Below are positions 56,633 to 64,000 of a stretch of 64,000 bases of DNA, piece after piece. The DNA is taken from positions 65,118 through 129,117 of the forward strand of contig CABUTN010000002.1 of assembly GCA_902494565.1 (NCBI GenBank), given 5' to 3'. The first letter of the stretch is position 1, and each line of letters begins with the position of its first letter. Made by a program: the position numbers and the translations under genes. The notes beneath the pieces are model-generated. The model was not told where the DNA came from and did not search any database. It saw nothing but the letters and a program-made list of their open reading frames with translations. This DNA is from an uncultured Collinsella sp. (GTDB lineage Bacteria > Actinomycetota > Coriobacteriia > Coriobacteriales > Coriobacteriaceae).

Positions 56633-58246
56633 TTACGCCTTGACGGTCGCAACGCCCCTGAAGGACATGCTCGTCGTGCCGATGCCCTTGAAGCCATCGA
56701 GGGCCTCGCCGTTGGGCGCAGTGGACGGATCGTCCCAGGAAGCGGAGACGGTCTTGACGTGGACAACGGGGTACAGAACGGCGTTGTCGGCGATGATGTC
56801 GAAGCACTCGTTCCACTTCTTCTGCTGCTCGTCGCCCTCGGCGGCAAGAGCCTCGTCCATGAGACTGTGGAGCTTCTGCCACTCAGCGGACTCCTTCCAC
56901 GGGCAACGGGTCTGCATCCAGACGTTGTCGCCGTACCACCAGTTGAGCAGCAGGTCGGGGTCGGCGCCGAAGCAGGAAGGATCGCCAGGGGCAAGGAGGA
57001 TATCGTAGGCCTCGCCGCCGTCGATGGCAGCGTAGGTGGCCGGCGAGGTATCGGTCTGGATGGTCACATCGAAGCCGAGAGCGTCGAGGTCGTTCTTGAC
57101 CTGGGCGGCCATGCCCTTAATCTGCTCGTTGTCGGTGGTGCGCAGGGTGATGGCACCCGGGGTGATGCCAGACTCCTCGATGAGCTTCTTAGCCTTCTTG
57201 GCGTCGGTCTTGTACACCGTGGAAGCCTCATGATAGTTGGTGAAGCTCTTGGGCAGGTAGCAGCTGGCAGCGGTGGCAAGGCCGGCGAAGGTGTTGCTGA
57301 CCATCTTCTCGGTGTCGAGCGCATACATGACAGCCTGACGGACCTTGACGTTGTTCCAAGGCTCCTTGGCGACGTTGAACATGATGAAGCGGGTGCCGAA
57401 GCCCTGAACGTTATCGATCTTGCAGCCGGCGCTCTCGAGCTGGTCGACGGCGTCAGCGGTAACGAGCTCCATAACGAGCGTGGAGCCCTCCTGCTGAGCG
57501 GTAACGCGAGCGGTGGGGTCGGTCAGGATGCTGTACTGGATCTTCTTATCCTCGGCAGCATACTCACCGTTGTACTCGGGGTTGGGAACCAGGGTGATCT
57601 CGGTATCGGAGATAGAGTCGTACATCCAGGGGCCGGAGCCGATCGGCTGCTTGGCGCGATCCTCCTCGGCCTGGGAAGCCGGGGTAACACGGATGATGGC
57701 CAGACGATCCTTGAGCAAGGAGAAGTTGGGGACCTTGGTCTTGACCGTTACAGTGCTGGCGTCCTTGGCCTCGATGGACTCGAAGGGCTGGAAGAACGGA
57801 GCGTAGGTAGCAGAAGCGGCGCAAGCGGTGTAGGAAGCGACGACGTCGTCAGCAGTGACCTCGGTGCCATCGGAGAACTTTGCGCCCTTGCGGATGGTGA
57901 CCTCGAAGGTAGTGTCGTCCACGGACTTGGGATCGTCGGTGGCGAGCTCGTTGAAGGTGCTGTAGTCGTGGTAATCGATGCCGTAGAGGCCCTCGATGAC
58001 GTGCCAGTTAGCACCCAGGCCCACAGCAGAGCCGGTGCTGGCGGGGTCGAAGCTGGACGGAGCGTAAGCGGAACCAGCGGTGATCACGCCGCCGCCACGG
58101 TTGGCGGAATCAGTGGAACCGGAAGCGGAACCTTCGTCGCTAGAGCTGCCACCGCAGCCAGTGAGACCAAGCCCTGCGACAGCAGCGACGCTGCCGGTGA
58201 GGCCGAGGAACGAACGCCTGGACATACCCTTGTTGATGATGGCCAT
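56633..58246 (-). CDS. Solute-binding lipoprotein of the sialic acid operon
   Basis: 537 residues from the ATG at 58246 (AGGAGA upstream). Signal SRRSFLGLTGSVAAVAGLGLTGCGG has a clear Tat motif (SRRSFLG) and lipobox (LTGC). The mature protein is SBP_bac_5: YHDYSTFNELATD, FEVTIRKGAKFSDGTEVTADDVV, VKVRQAVMYALDTEKMV. The fold usually binds peptides; SatA-type members bind sialic acid, and the operon supports that. The ligand remains to be shown. Confidence 0.9.
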   Translation of the reverse strand: MAIINKGMSRRSFLGLTGSVAAVAGLGLTGCGGSSSDEGSASGSTDSANRGGGVITAGSAYAPSSFDPASTGSAVGLGANWHVIEGLYGIDYHDYSTFNELATDDPKSVDDTTFEVTIRKGAKFSDGTEVTADDVVASYTACAASATYAPFFQPFESIEAKDASTVTVKTKVPNFSLLKDRLAIIRVTPASQAEEDRAKQPIGSGPWMYDSISDTEITLVPNPEYNGEYAAEDKKIQYSILTDPTARVTAQQEGSTLVMELVTADAVDQLESAGCKIDNVQGFGTRFIMFNVAKEPWNNVKVRQAVMYALDTEKMVSNTFAGLATAASCYLPKSFTNYHEASTVYKTDAKKAKKLIEESGITPGAITLRTTDNEQIKGMAAQVKNDLDALGFDVTIQTDTSPATYAAIDGGEAYDILLAPGDPSCFGADPDLLLNWWYGDNVWMQTRCPWKESAEWQKLHSLMDEALAAEGDEQQKKWNECFDIIADNAVLYPVVHVKTVSASWDDPSTAPNGEALDGFKGIGTTSMSFRGVATVKA

Positions 58247-58383
58247 GTCTTCTCCTATCAATAGAGAATCTTACCCGGGAGCACCTAGACTTGCCCCCGC
58301 GCAACTTGCGGACGATATATACCTTACCTACCGACGAACCCAACTGAGGTGCCGCGCTCGGCGACCGATACATACATACGCTT

Positions 58384-58421
58384 GAACGGTATTTACTACC
58401 GTTCACCGAATTCATTGACAA
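58384..58421 (-). promoter_or_regulatory. nan operon promoter with overlapping operator
   Basis: Arms GAACGGTA (58384-58391) and TACCGTTC (58397-58404) form a perfect inverted repeat with a 5-base spacer. It covers the -10 box (TAGTAA, plus 58393-58398) of a minus-strand promoter whose -35 is TTGTCA (plus 58416-58421), spacer 17. This looks like a repressor site for the sialic acid operon; its regulator is not in the window. Confidence 0.6.
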
Positions 58422-58481
58422 ATGATTCGACAGACAGTATGTATCGACGAGGTGAGATATCAGTCTTCGTCAACCCGCAGG

Positions 58482-58516
58482 ATAGCAGTGTTTTCGCTTG
58501 GGTTAGTCAAACGTTT
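58482..58516 (-). promoter_or_regulatory. Upstream nan promoter with AAACGTTT site
   Basis: Minus-strand TTGACT (plus 58505-58510), 17 bases, TGCTAT (plus 58482-58487). AAACGTTT (58509-58516) overlaps the -35 box and resembles the gap palindrome at 45798, so catabolite control is possible. The 360-base gap 58247-58610 holds nothing else recognisable. Confidence 0.5.
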
Positions 58517-58610
58517 TAGCGTTAATAAAACCCGAAACCAGCAGGCAATCATGGCGAAATAAATGGTTGAAAATCGCGCAATCATGTATATCAGTTGTTT
58601 AGACTCGTGT

Positions 58611-60557
58611 TTAGCTATCGGAATGGCCAGCCGCCGCCTCGGCGCGCTCGGCATTCCATGCAACGAGCGCCTCGTGGACCGCCTTGGCAACATCGGCAGG
58701 TATGCCGCGAACTTCCGCGATCTCTTGCTCGCTCGCCGCGCGCAAACGCTTCATCGAGCCAAAATGGCGCATAAGGGCACGTTTTCTGGTGGGTCCCACG
58801 CCTGGAACGTCATCGAGTACCGAAACCGTCATGGCTTTATCGCGCAACTCGCGGTGGAACGTAATGGCAAATCGGTGGGACTCATCGCGTACCTGTTTAA
58901 TTAGATAGAGCGAAGCAGACCCGGTCGGCAGCACGACAGGAGTCTCGTCCCAAGGCACAAAAACTTCCTCGTCGGCCTTCGCCAAGCCACAAACTGGTAT
59001 ATCGAGCCCAAGAGCCTCAAGTTGCTTGATCGCAGCGGTCAATTGCGGCTTACCGCCATCGACAACGAGCAAATCGGGGCGCGAGCCAAAGCGCTCGTCG
59101 GCCATGCGCTCGGGAGCATAGCGTCGTCCCAAAACCTCGGACATCGACACGAAGTCGTTTGCCTCGTCCAATTCGGCCTGAATTTTAAAACGACGGTACT
59201 GGCTCTTGTCGGCGCGCCCGTTGGTAAACACCACCATCGAGGCGACCGTAAAGGTGCCATGCAGTGTAGAGATATCGAAGCACTCGATACGCAACGGCGG
59301 CGATGGCAGCGCCAACGCACTTTCGAGCTCCAGGAGCGCTTGATTGGTGCGGTCGTCAGCGTACCCCGTTCGCATCATGTAGCGCATGAGGGCATGGCGC
59401 GCATTTTTGGATGCCATATCGAGCAGACGGTACTTTTCGCCACGCTGCGGCCTATGGAGATGGCAGGAACGCTCACGCTTGCCCGCAAGCCACTCCCCCA
59501 GCGCCTCCGCATCCTCAAGCTCGACGGAAAGGTTGACCTCAGCTGGAATATCAGCCGTCTCGTCGTAATAGCGCTTAAGAAAGCCCGACTGGAGCTCGTC
59601 CTCGTCAACATCAAGACCCTTGTCGAGAATGAACTCGCAGGTGCGAACTGTTCGGCCCTCGCGAACGACGAAGACGCAAGCGGCGGAGATGGTCTCCTCG
59701 CGATAGAACCCGATGACATCGATATCGACACTGGAGGGAAAAACGACTTGCTGACGATCGTCCAGACCCCTGATGACCTCCAAACGACGTTTGACGCGTG
59801 CCGCGCGCTCAAAGTCGAGCGCCTCGGCGGCATCCGTCATCTCGGAGGTCAGCTCATCGACGACATCCTTGCGATGGCCCGACAAAAAACGCTCGACACG
59901 CTTGACGTTCTTGGCATAGTCTGCCGGGGAAATCGCGCCGACACACGCACCCGGGCCGCGCCCGACATGGTAGTCAAAGCAGGGACGCCCGTTTTGTGCG
60001 CAAATCATATTGACGATGTCTTCCTCGCCCTTGTGGGACTCGATGGTACGGCGACAACGACGCCACTCCGCACAGGATGCAGAGCAGATGGGGATAACCT
60101 TGCGCAGCGTATCTATCGTCTCACGTGCCGCACGGCTATCGGTATAGGGTCCAAAATAGCGCGTTCCCGGCTTATGACGCTCACGCGTGTATTTGATCGC
60201 GGGATACAGGTCGCCCTTTGTAATGGCGATAAAGGGGTAGCTCTTGTCATCCTTGAGGTCGACGTTAAAGTACGGATGGTACTGGCCGATCAGGTTGCGC
60301 TCGAGTACAAGCGCCTCATGCTCGGTTTCGACAACGATGTAGTCAAAGCTCGCCACCAGCTGCATCATCAGCGGGATCTTTTGACGCTCATCCTGCAGTG
60401 TCACGTATTGACGCATGCGGGCGCGCAGGTTTTTCGCCTTGCCCACGTAGATGACATCGCCCTTGGCATCCTTCCAAAGGTAGCATCCGGGCTGTGTGGG
60501 AACGCGCGAAACCTGCTCGGCAAGCGTTGGTATGTTGTCGTGACCGGCCACGCGCAC
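58611..60557 (-). CDS. uvrC: Excinuclease ABC subunit C
   Basis: 648 residues. The GIY-YIG domain is at the start (PGCYLWKDAKGDVIYVGKAKNLRARM), then a Cys-rich segment (ICSASCAEWRRCRRTIES and CVGAI), the UVR helix pair (DAAEALDFERAARVKRRLEVI), the RNase-H-like endonuclease (IECFDISTLHGTFTVASMVVF; LLVVDGGKPQL) and C-terminal HhH (LDDVPGVGPTRKRALMRHFGS). It makes both incisions in nucleotide excision repair with UvrAB. The GTG start at 60557 directly follows the murJ stop. Confidence 0.97.
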   Translation of the reverse strand: MRVAGHDNIPTLAEQVSRVPTQPGCYLWKDAKGDVIYVGKAKNLRARMRQYVTLQDERQKIPLMMQLVASFDYIVVETEHEALVLERNLIGQYHPYFNVDLKDDKSYPFIAITKGDLYPAIKYTRERHKPGTRYFGPYTDSRAARETIDTLRKVIPICSASCAEWRRCRRTIESHKGEEDIVNMICAQNGRPCFDYHVGRGPGACVGAISPADYAKNVKRVERFLSGHRKDVVDELTSEMTDAAEALDFERAARVKRRLEVIRGLDDRQQVVFPSSVDIDVIGFYREETISAACVFVVREGRTVRTCEFILDKGLDVDEDELQSGFLKRYYDETADIPAEVNLSVELEDAEALGEWLAGKRERSCHLHRPQRGEKYRLLDMASKNARHALMRYMMRTGYADDRTNQALLELESALALPSPPLRIECFDISTLHGTFTVASMVVFTNGRADKSQYRRFKIQAELDEANDFVSMSEVLGRRYAPERMADERFGSRPDLLVVDGGKPQLTAAIKQLEALGLDIPVCGLAKADEEVFVPWDETPVVLPTGSASLYLIKQVRDESHRFAITFHRELRDKAMTVSVLDDVPGVGPTRKRALMRHFGSMKRLRAASEQEIAEVRGIPADVAKAVHEALVAWNAERAEAAAGHSDS

Positions 60558-62240
60558 CTACTTGCGACGAAGCAGCGCCGAGACCTCGGGCATCTTAAGG
60601 ACGACGGCAAGGCCAAAGGTAACAACAAGCGAGGCGACACCCGCAACGCAAACGTAGCCAAGAGTAATCAGAATCGAGCCGCCAAGTGCCCCGACAAAGT
60701 GTTCAAGCGCCCACATGACGCCGGCGCCTGCGGCAGCACCTAGGCCACCGAGCAAAAGGCCAAAGAAACCGCCATGTAGGATAGATTTGACCTGAAGGCC
60801 ACGCAGGCGACGACGCAGCCACCACAGCGAACAGCCGACCAAGATCACGTAGTCGACGACATACGAAAGCGCGATTGCCGGCATACCGAAGCCCAGCACA
60901 ACGCCAAACAGCAGAACCGAGCCGGCCTGGCCGATGGCGGAATACAGGCAATAGCGGCTATAGGGCTTCATGTCGAGCAAGGCAGAGAAGCTCTTCTGCA
61001 TCAACACGACCACGCCGTAGAGCGGCAGCGAGAGCGCCAGGTAGACAAGGTACTCGGACACCAGCGCCACGCCGGATTCATCGAACTTGCCAGCACAGTA
61101 GATCATATTGAGCGGACGTGCGAAGACAATCAGGTACAGTGCGAACGGAATCAGGAAGAACAGCATCTGGGCGACGCCACGCGAAATGCCCGTGCGAACG
61201 CTGTCGTAATCCTTCTCCTGTGCGTCATGAGAGAGCTCGGTATAGAGCGCCGTCGAAAGCGAGGCGGCAATCAGCGCGTAGGGCAGCGTGTACCACAGGC
61301 GCGCATAGGCGATGACGGAAGGACCCGTCTCGGGCTGGACCACCAGCGCGGCAGCGTTGGTGATAGAAGTCGAGACAAACATGCACACCGTGGCGAGCAG
61401 CGTCGGGATACCGAGCGCAATCGTCTGGCGCAGCGCGGGGTCCTTAAAGTCGATATGGATATGGGGATGCACGCCGTGCTTGCCAAGCGCGGGAATCTGA
61501 CATGCCATCTGAACAAAGACACCGAGGGTCGTACCGGCCGCAATCAAGATGATGCCGGCACGTTCGCCAAACTGTGCGGACACGGGCGCAAAACCCATAA
61601 AGCTCGCAATGACGATCACATTGTTGAGGACCGGGGCAAACGTCGACCAAAAGTAGTCGCGGTGTGCGTTGAGAACGCCCGAGAACACCGAGCCCAAACC
61701 ATAAAACAGAATCTGGATGGCAAAGAAACGGAACATGAACGCAGCGGTATCCATGCTGCCGCCGTCACCCGAAAGGAACGATTGCGTCCAGATAAAGCCC
61801 GGGGCGAACACGGTCCCCACCAACGAAATGCCACCCAGCACTAAAAGCAGAATGCCGAGCAGGTTGCCCACGTACTCGTTCGAGGCCTCGCGACCCTGCT
61901 CACGCCTCACGCCCATGTACACGGGCAAAAACGCCGTCACGAGCATGCCACCCATCACGAGTTCGTAGAGCATATTGGGCAGGTTGTTGGCGACCTGATA
62001 GGAGGACGAGAGTAGCGACATGCCGATAGCGGCCGCCATTGCCCACGTGCGGATAAAACCGGTGACGCGAGACACGATAGTCAGGATGGTCATAAGCCCG
62101 GCGGAACGACCAACCGTGGAGTAGTCCGACGAGCCCATGTCGTCAGTGTCATCTCGCGACGAAGAAGCTTCGGATGAGGGTGTCTGAGGCGCAGATTCTT
62201 TTGCAAAATGAGCTCCGCGCTTCAATTCTTCCTGCGGCAT
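60558..62240 (-). CDS. murJ: Lipid II flippase (MviN/MurJ)
   Basis: 560 residues. A polar N-terminus of about 40 residues (acidic and Ser-rich) precedes about 14 membrane helices. Seen: ILTIVSRVTGFIRTWAMAAAIG, YQVANNLPNMLYELVMGGMLVTAFLPVY (MurJ signature), ALYTELSHDAQEKD. It flips lipid II for peptidoglycan synthesis, or a related polysaccharide carrier. The start lies three bases after the ybaK stop, and the stop abuts uvrC, so ybaK-murJ-uvrC is one unit. Confidence 0.95.
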   Translation of the reverse strand: MPQEELKRGAHFAKESAPQTPSSEASSSRDDTDDMGSSDYSTVGRSAGLMTILTIVSRVTGFIRTWAMAAAIGMSLLSSSYQVANNLPNMLYELVMGGMLVTAFLPVYMGVRREQGREASNEYVGNLLGILLLVLGGISLVGTVFAPGFIWTQSFLSGDGGSMDTAAFMFRFFAIQILFYGLGSVFSGVLNAHRDYFWSTFAPVLNNVIVIASFMGFAPVSAQFGERAGIILIAAGTTLGVFVQMACQIPALGKHGVHPHIHIDFKDPALRQTIALGIPTLLATVCMFVSTSITNAAALVVQPETGPSVIAYARLWYTLPYALIAASLSTALYTELSHDAQEKDYDSVRTGISRGVAQMLFFLIPFALYLIVFARPLNMIYCAGKFDESGVALVSEYLVYLALSLPLYGVVVLMQKSFSALLDMKPYSRYCLYSAIGQAGSVLLFGVVLGFGMPAIALSYVVDYVILVGCSLWWLRRRLRGLQVKSILHGGFFGLLLGGLGAAAGAGVMWALEHFVGALGGSILITLGYVCVAGVASLVVTFGLAVVLKMPEVSALLRRK

Positions 62241-62243
62241 CGC

Positions 62244-62744
62244 TCAGTCCTCTCTCGTAATCGCGGCAACCGTCGCCCCGCAAAATGCAATTAAATCATC
62301 GGGTGCAAGCTCGAGCTGATAACCACGCTTGCCTCCCGAAATAAAAATGGTATCCCAAAGGACACATGTCTCATCAATGAGCGTCCGGTAGCGTTTTTTC
62401 ATACCGACCGGGCTGCAGCCGCCGCGAACGTAGCCAGTCGCCGCAAGCAAATCCTTCACATGCATCATAACCAAGGACTTCTCCCCCGCGGCACGCGCGG
62501 CGGACTTTAGATCGAGCTCATCGGCAACAGGGATGCAGCACACGACATGGTCGTTGGACGGCGTCACGCAGACCAAGGTCTTAAATCCTTGACCGGGCTC
62601 CTCGCCAAGCTGCTCCGAAATCGCGACCCCCAGGCCCACCGACTCATCACCATCGTCTTCGTACGTATGTAGAACATAGGAAATGCCGGCGCTTTCCAGC
62701 TCGCGCATCGCATTGGTTTTTGGCGTCTTTACAGCCTTTGCCAT
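62244..62744 (-). CDS. ybaK: Cys-tRNA(Pro)/aminoacyl-tRNA deacylase, YbaK family
   Basis: 166 residues from the ATG at 62744 (AAAGGA upstream). The fold is recognised by KTLVCVTPSNDHVVCCIPVADELDLKSAARA (core Lys near LDLKSAA), DLLAATGYVRGGCSPVGMKKRY with the GGCSP loop, and WDTIFISGGKRGYQLELAPDDL. It edits mischarged tRNA, chiefly Cys-tRNA(Pro). First gene of the ybaK-murJ-uvrC unit. Confidence 0.93.
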   Translation of the reverse strand: MAKAVKTPKTNAMRELESAGISYVLHTYEDDGDESVGLGVAISEQLGEEPGQGFKTLVCVTPSNDHVVCCIPVADELDLKSAARAAGEKSLVMMHVKDLLAATGYVRGGCSPVGMKKRYRTLIDETCVLWDTIFISGGKRGYQLELAPDDLIAFCGATVAAITRED

Positions 62745-62825
62745 GACATATCCTTTCCCTCGCATTCGGACGCAAGGATTAAGTATATGTCCAATTCGGC
62801 TGCATACGTCACTTCGGCACAGCAA

Positions 62826-62856
62826 GCGCCATCGAATCACAAGGAGTCGATGGCGC
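62826..62856 (-). terminator. Hairpin after uvrA
   Basis: GCGCCATCGA (62826-62835) pairs with TCGATGGCGC (62847-62856), 11-nt loop, about 20 bases beyond the uvrA stop. The T content that follows on the minus strand is low (TTGCTGT), so termination is likely but not certain. Confidence 0.6.
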
Positions 62857-62876
62857 CCATAAACTGAATCGCCTAT

Positions 62877-64000
62877 TTATTGAGCATCAAGTTGAGCCTG
62901 ACGCTCCCGGTCACGCCTGAGCAAAGGCGCCAAAAACTTGCCCGTATAACTCTGCGGACAGTCCGCAACCTGCTCCGGTGTGCCCGAAACCACGACGGTT
63001 CCGCCGCCGTTACCGCCCTCGGGACCCATATCGATCAGGCGGTCGGCAACCTTGATGACATCAAGGTTGTGCTCAATCACCAGCACCGTGTTGCCCGCAT
63101 CGACCAAGCGCTGCAGCACATCGAGCAGCTGGCGGACGTCCTCAAAATGAAGACCGGTCGTCGGCTCGTCCAAAATATAGAACGTCTTGCCCGTCTGGCG
63201 TCGATGAAGCTCCTTGGCGAGCTTCACACGCTGCGCCTCGCCGCCCGAGAGCGTCGTGGCGGGCTGGCCCAGGCTCACGTAGCCCAAGCCTACATCGTAC
63301 AGCGTCTGGAGCTTTCGCTTGATCTGCGGGATATTCCCAAAGAAGGCCAGCGCCTCGGTGACGCTCATGTCGAGCACGTCCGAGATGGTCTTGCCACGGT
63401 AGGTGACCTCGAGTGTCTCGCGGTTGTAGCGTTTACCGCCGCAAACTTCGCAGGGAACGTAGATATCGGGAAGGAAGTGCATCTCGATCTTAATCTGCCC
63501 ATCGCCCTTGCACGCCTCACAGCGCCCGCCACTCACATTAAAGGAGAAACGACCCGGCGAGTAGCCGCGCGCCTTCGACTCCGGCGTACTCGCAAACAGC
63601 GCGCGAAGATCATCCCACAGGCCGATATAGGTAGCAGGGTTGGAACGCGGCGTGCGGCCAATCGGCGACTGGTCGATATCGATAACCTTATCGATGCACT
63701 CGATGCCCTCGATTTTTTTATACGGACCCACAGGGCGCGTCGAGCGGTGAATGGCATTCGTAAGGGCAGGCGCAATGGTGTCGGTTACCAGGGAGCTCTT
63801 GCCCGATCCCGACACGCCGGTAACAACCGTAAGCGTACCAAACTCGATTTTGGCAGTAACGTTTTTGAGGTTGTTGGCTCGAGCGCCCGTAATTTTAAGG
63901 CAGCCGCGACCGGGCTTGCGCCGTTCATCAGGCACCCGGATCATTCGTTTACCGGTCAGATAAGCGCCCGTCATAGACTCGGGACACGCCATGATATCGG
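62877..64000 (-). CDS. uvrA: Excinuclease ABC subunit A, C-terminal part (5' end beyond window)
   Basis: About 374 residues of the second half of UvrA are present; the frame stays open to the window edge. Second Walker A VVTGVSGSGKSSLVTDT, the zinc module CEACKGDGQIKIEMHFLP with CEVCGGKRY, signature LSGGEAQRVKLAKEL, Walker B FYILDEPTTGLHFEDV, and the closing His switch VIEHNLDVIKVADRLIDMGPEGG. Damage sensor of nucleotide excision repair. The ATG at 63992 is internal, not the real start. Confidence 0.96.
   Translation of the reverse strand, partial: DIMACPESMTGAYLTGKRMIRVPDERRKPGRGCLKITGARANNLKNVTAKIEFGTLTVVTGVSGSGKSSLVTDTIAPALTNAIHRSTRPVGPYKKIEGIECIDKVIDIDQSPIGRTPRSNPATYIGLWDDLRALFASTPESKARGYSPGRFSFNVSGGRCEACKGDGQIKIEMHFLPDIYVPCEVCGGKRYNRETLEVTYRGKTISDVLDMSVTEALAFFGNIPQIKRKLQTLYDVGLGYVSLGQPATTLSGGEAQRVKLAKELHRRQTGKTFYILDEPTTGLHFEDVRQLLDVLQRLVDAGNTVLVIEHNLDVIKVADRLIDMGPEGGNGGGTVVVSGTPEQVADCPQSYTGKFLAPLLRRDRERQAQLDAQ

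Noticed and set aside
58416..58444. Plus-strand promoter TTGACA-N17-TATGTA
   Set aside because: It would read antisense into uvrC with no plus-strand gene downstream; the minus-strand reading fits the nan operon.
1..64000. Prophage, integrative element or insertion sequence
   Set aside because: No transposase, integrase, terminase or att-like duplication next to the tRNA genes was recognised.

Overview
The window is a high-G+C, gene-dense chromosomal segment of an anaerobic gut-type actinobacterium. I infer the class Coriobacteriia, most likely Collinsella. The reasons are the anaerobic NrdD/NrdG ribonucleotide reductase, WhiA and RapZ, a SpoIIE-type phosphatase paired with a STAS-ATPase protein, two Tat-lipoprotein Opp-type transporters, a sialic acid operon, and the absence of respiratory genes. 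No integrase, transposase, phage gene or CRISPR array was seen.

Layout. 1-16 kb is mixed housekeeping: two Gfo/Idh/MocA oxidoreductases, an Fe-S aldo/keto reductase, a cyclase-family remnant, a secreted wall protein, metY with a cysteine-containing leader ORF divergent from a LysR gene, RNase H, acylphosphatase, a Fur-type regulator, a SlyD/UreE-like pair, a dipeptidase, an M48-type peptidase and folB/HD/folE. 16-19.7 kb holds nrdG and nrdD with an NrdR box. 20-27.7 kb is the most unusual block: a thiolase, a DUF35 Zn-ribbon/OB protein, a dedicated acyl carrier protein, a phosphate acyltransferase, a butyrate-type kinase, an MFS carrier and a small membrane protein in one operon, preceded by TetR and Sfp-type phosphopantetheinyl transferase genes. 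27.8-33.8 kb has six tRNA genes, whose three promoters share a palindromic upstream module, an alpha-glucosidase gene broken by one amber codon, and a partner-switching pair (STAS-ATPase and PAS-GAF-PP2C). 34.3-40.3 kb is an oligopeptide ABC transporter. 40.5-45.7 kb is secG plus the lower glycolytic genes gpmI, tpiA, pgk and gap. 45.8-47.7 kb is whiA and rapZ. 47.8-58.5 kb is a long operon for uptake and breakdown of sialic acid (an Opp/Sat-like ABC transporter with a permease-ATPase fusion, two acetyl-esterase-family proteins, NanA-like lyase, NanK, NanE). 58.6-64 kb carries uvrC, murJ, ybaK and the 3' part of uvrA.

Several intergenic regions carry long nested inverted repeats. Three of them (16793-16876, 33884-34008, 34191-34315) have different stems but the same short internal motifs, so they look like one undescribed structured element family. 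Together with the acyl-carrier operon and the shared tRNA promoter module, they are the main candidates for new biology here. All calls were made by reading the sequence and from family knowledge. No database search was run.
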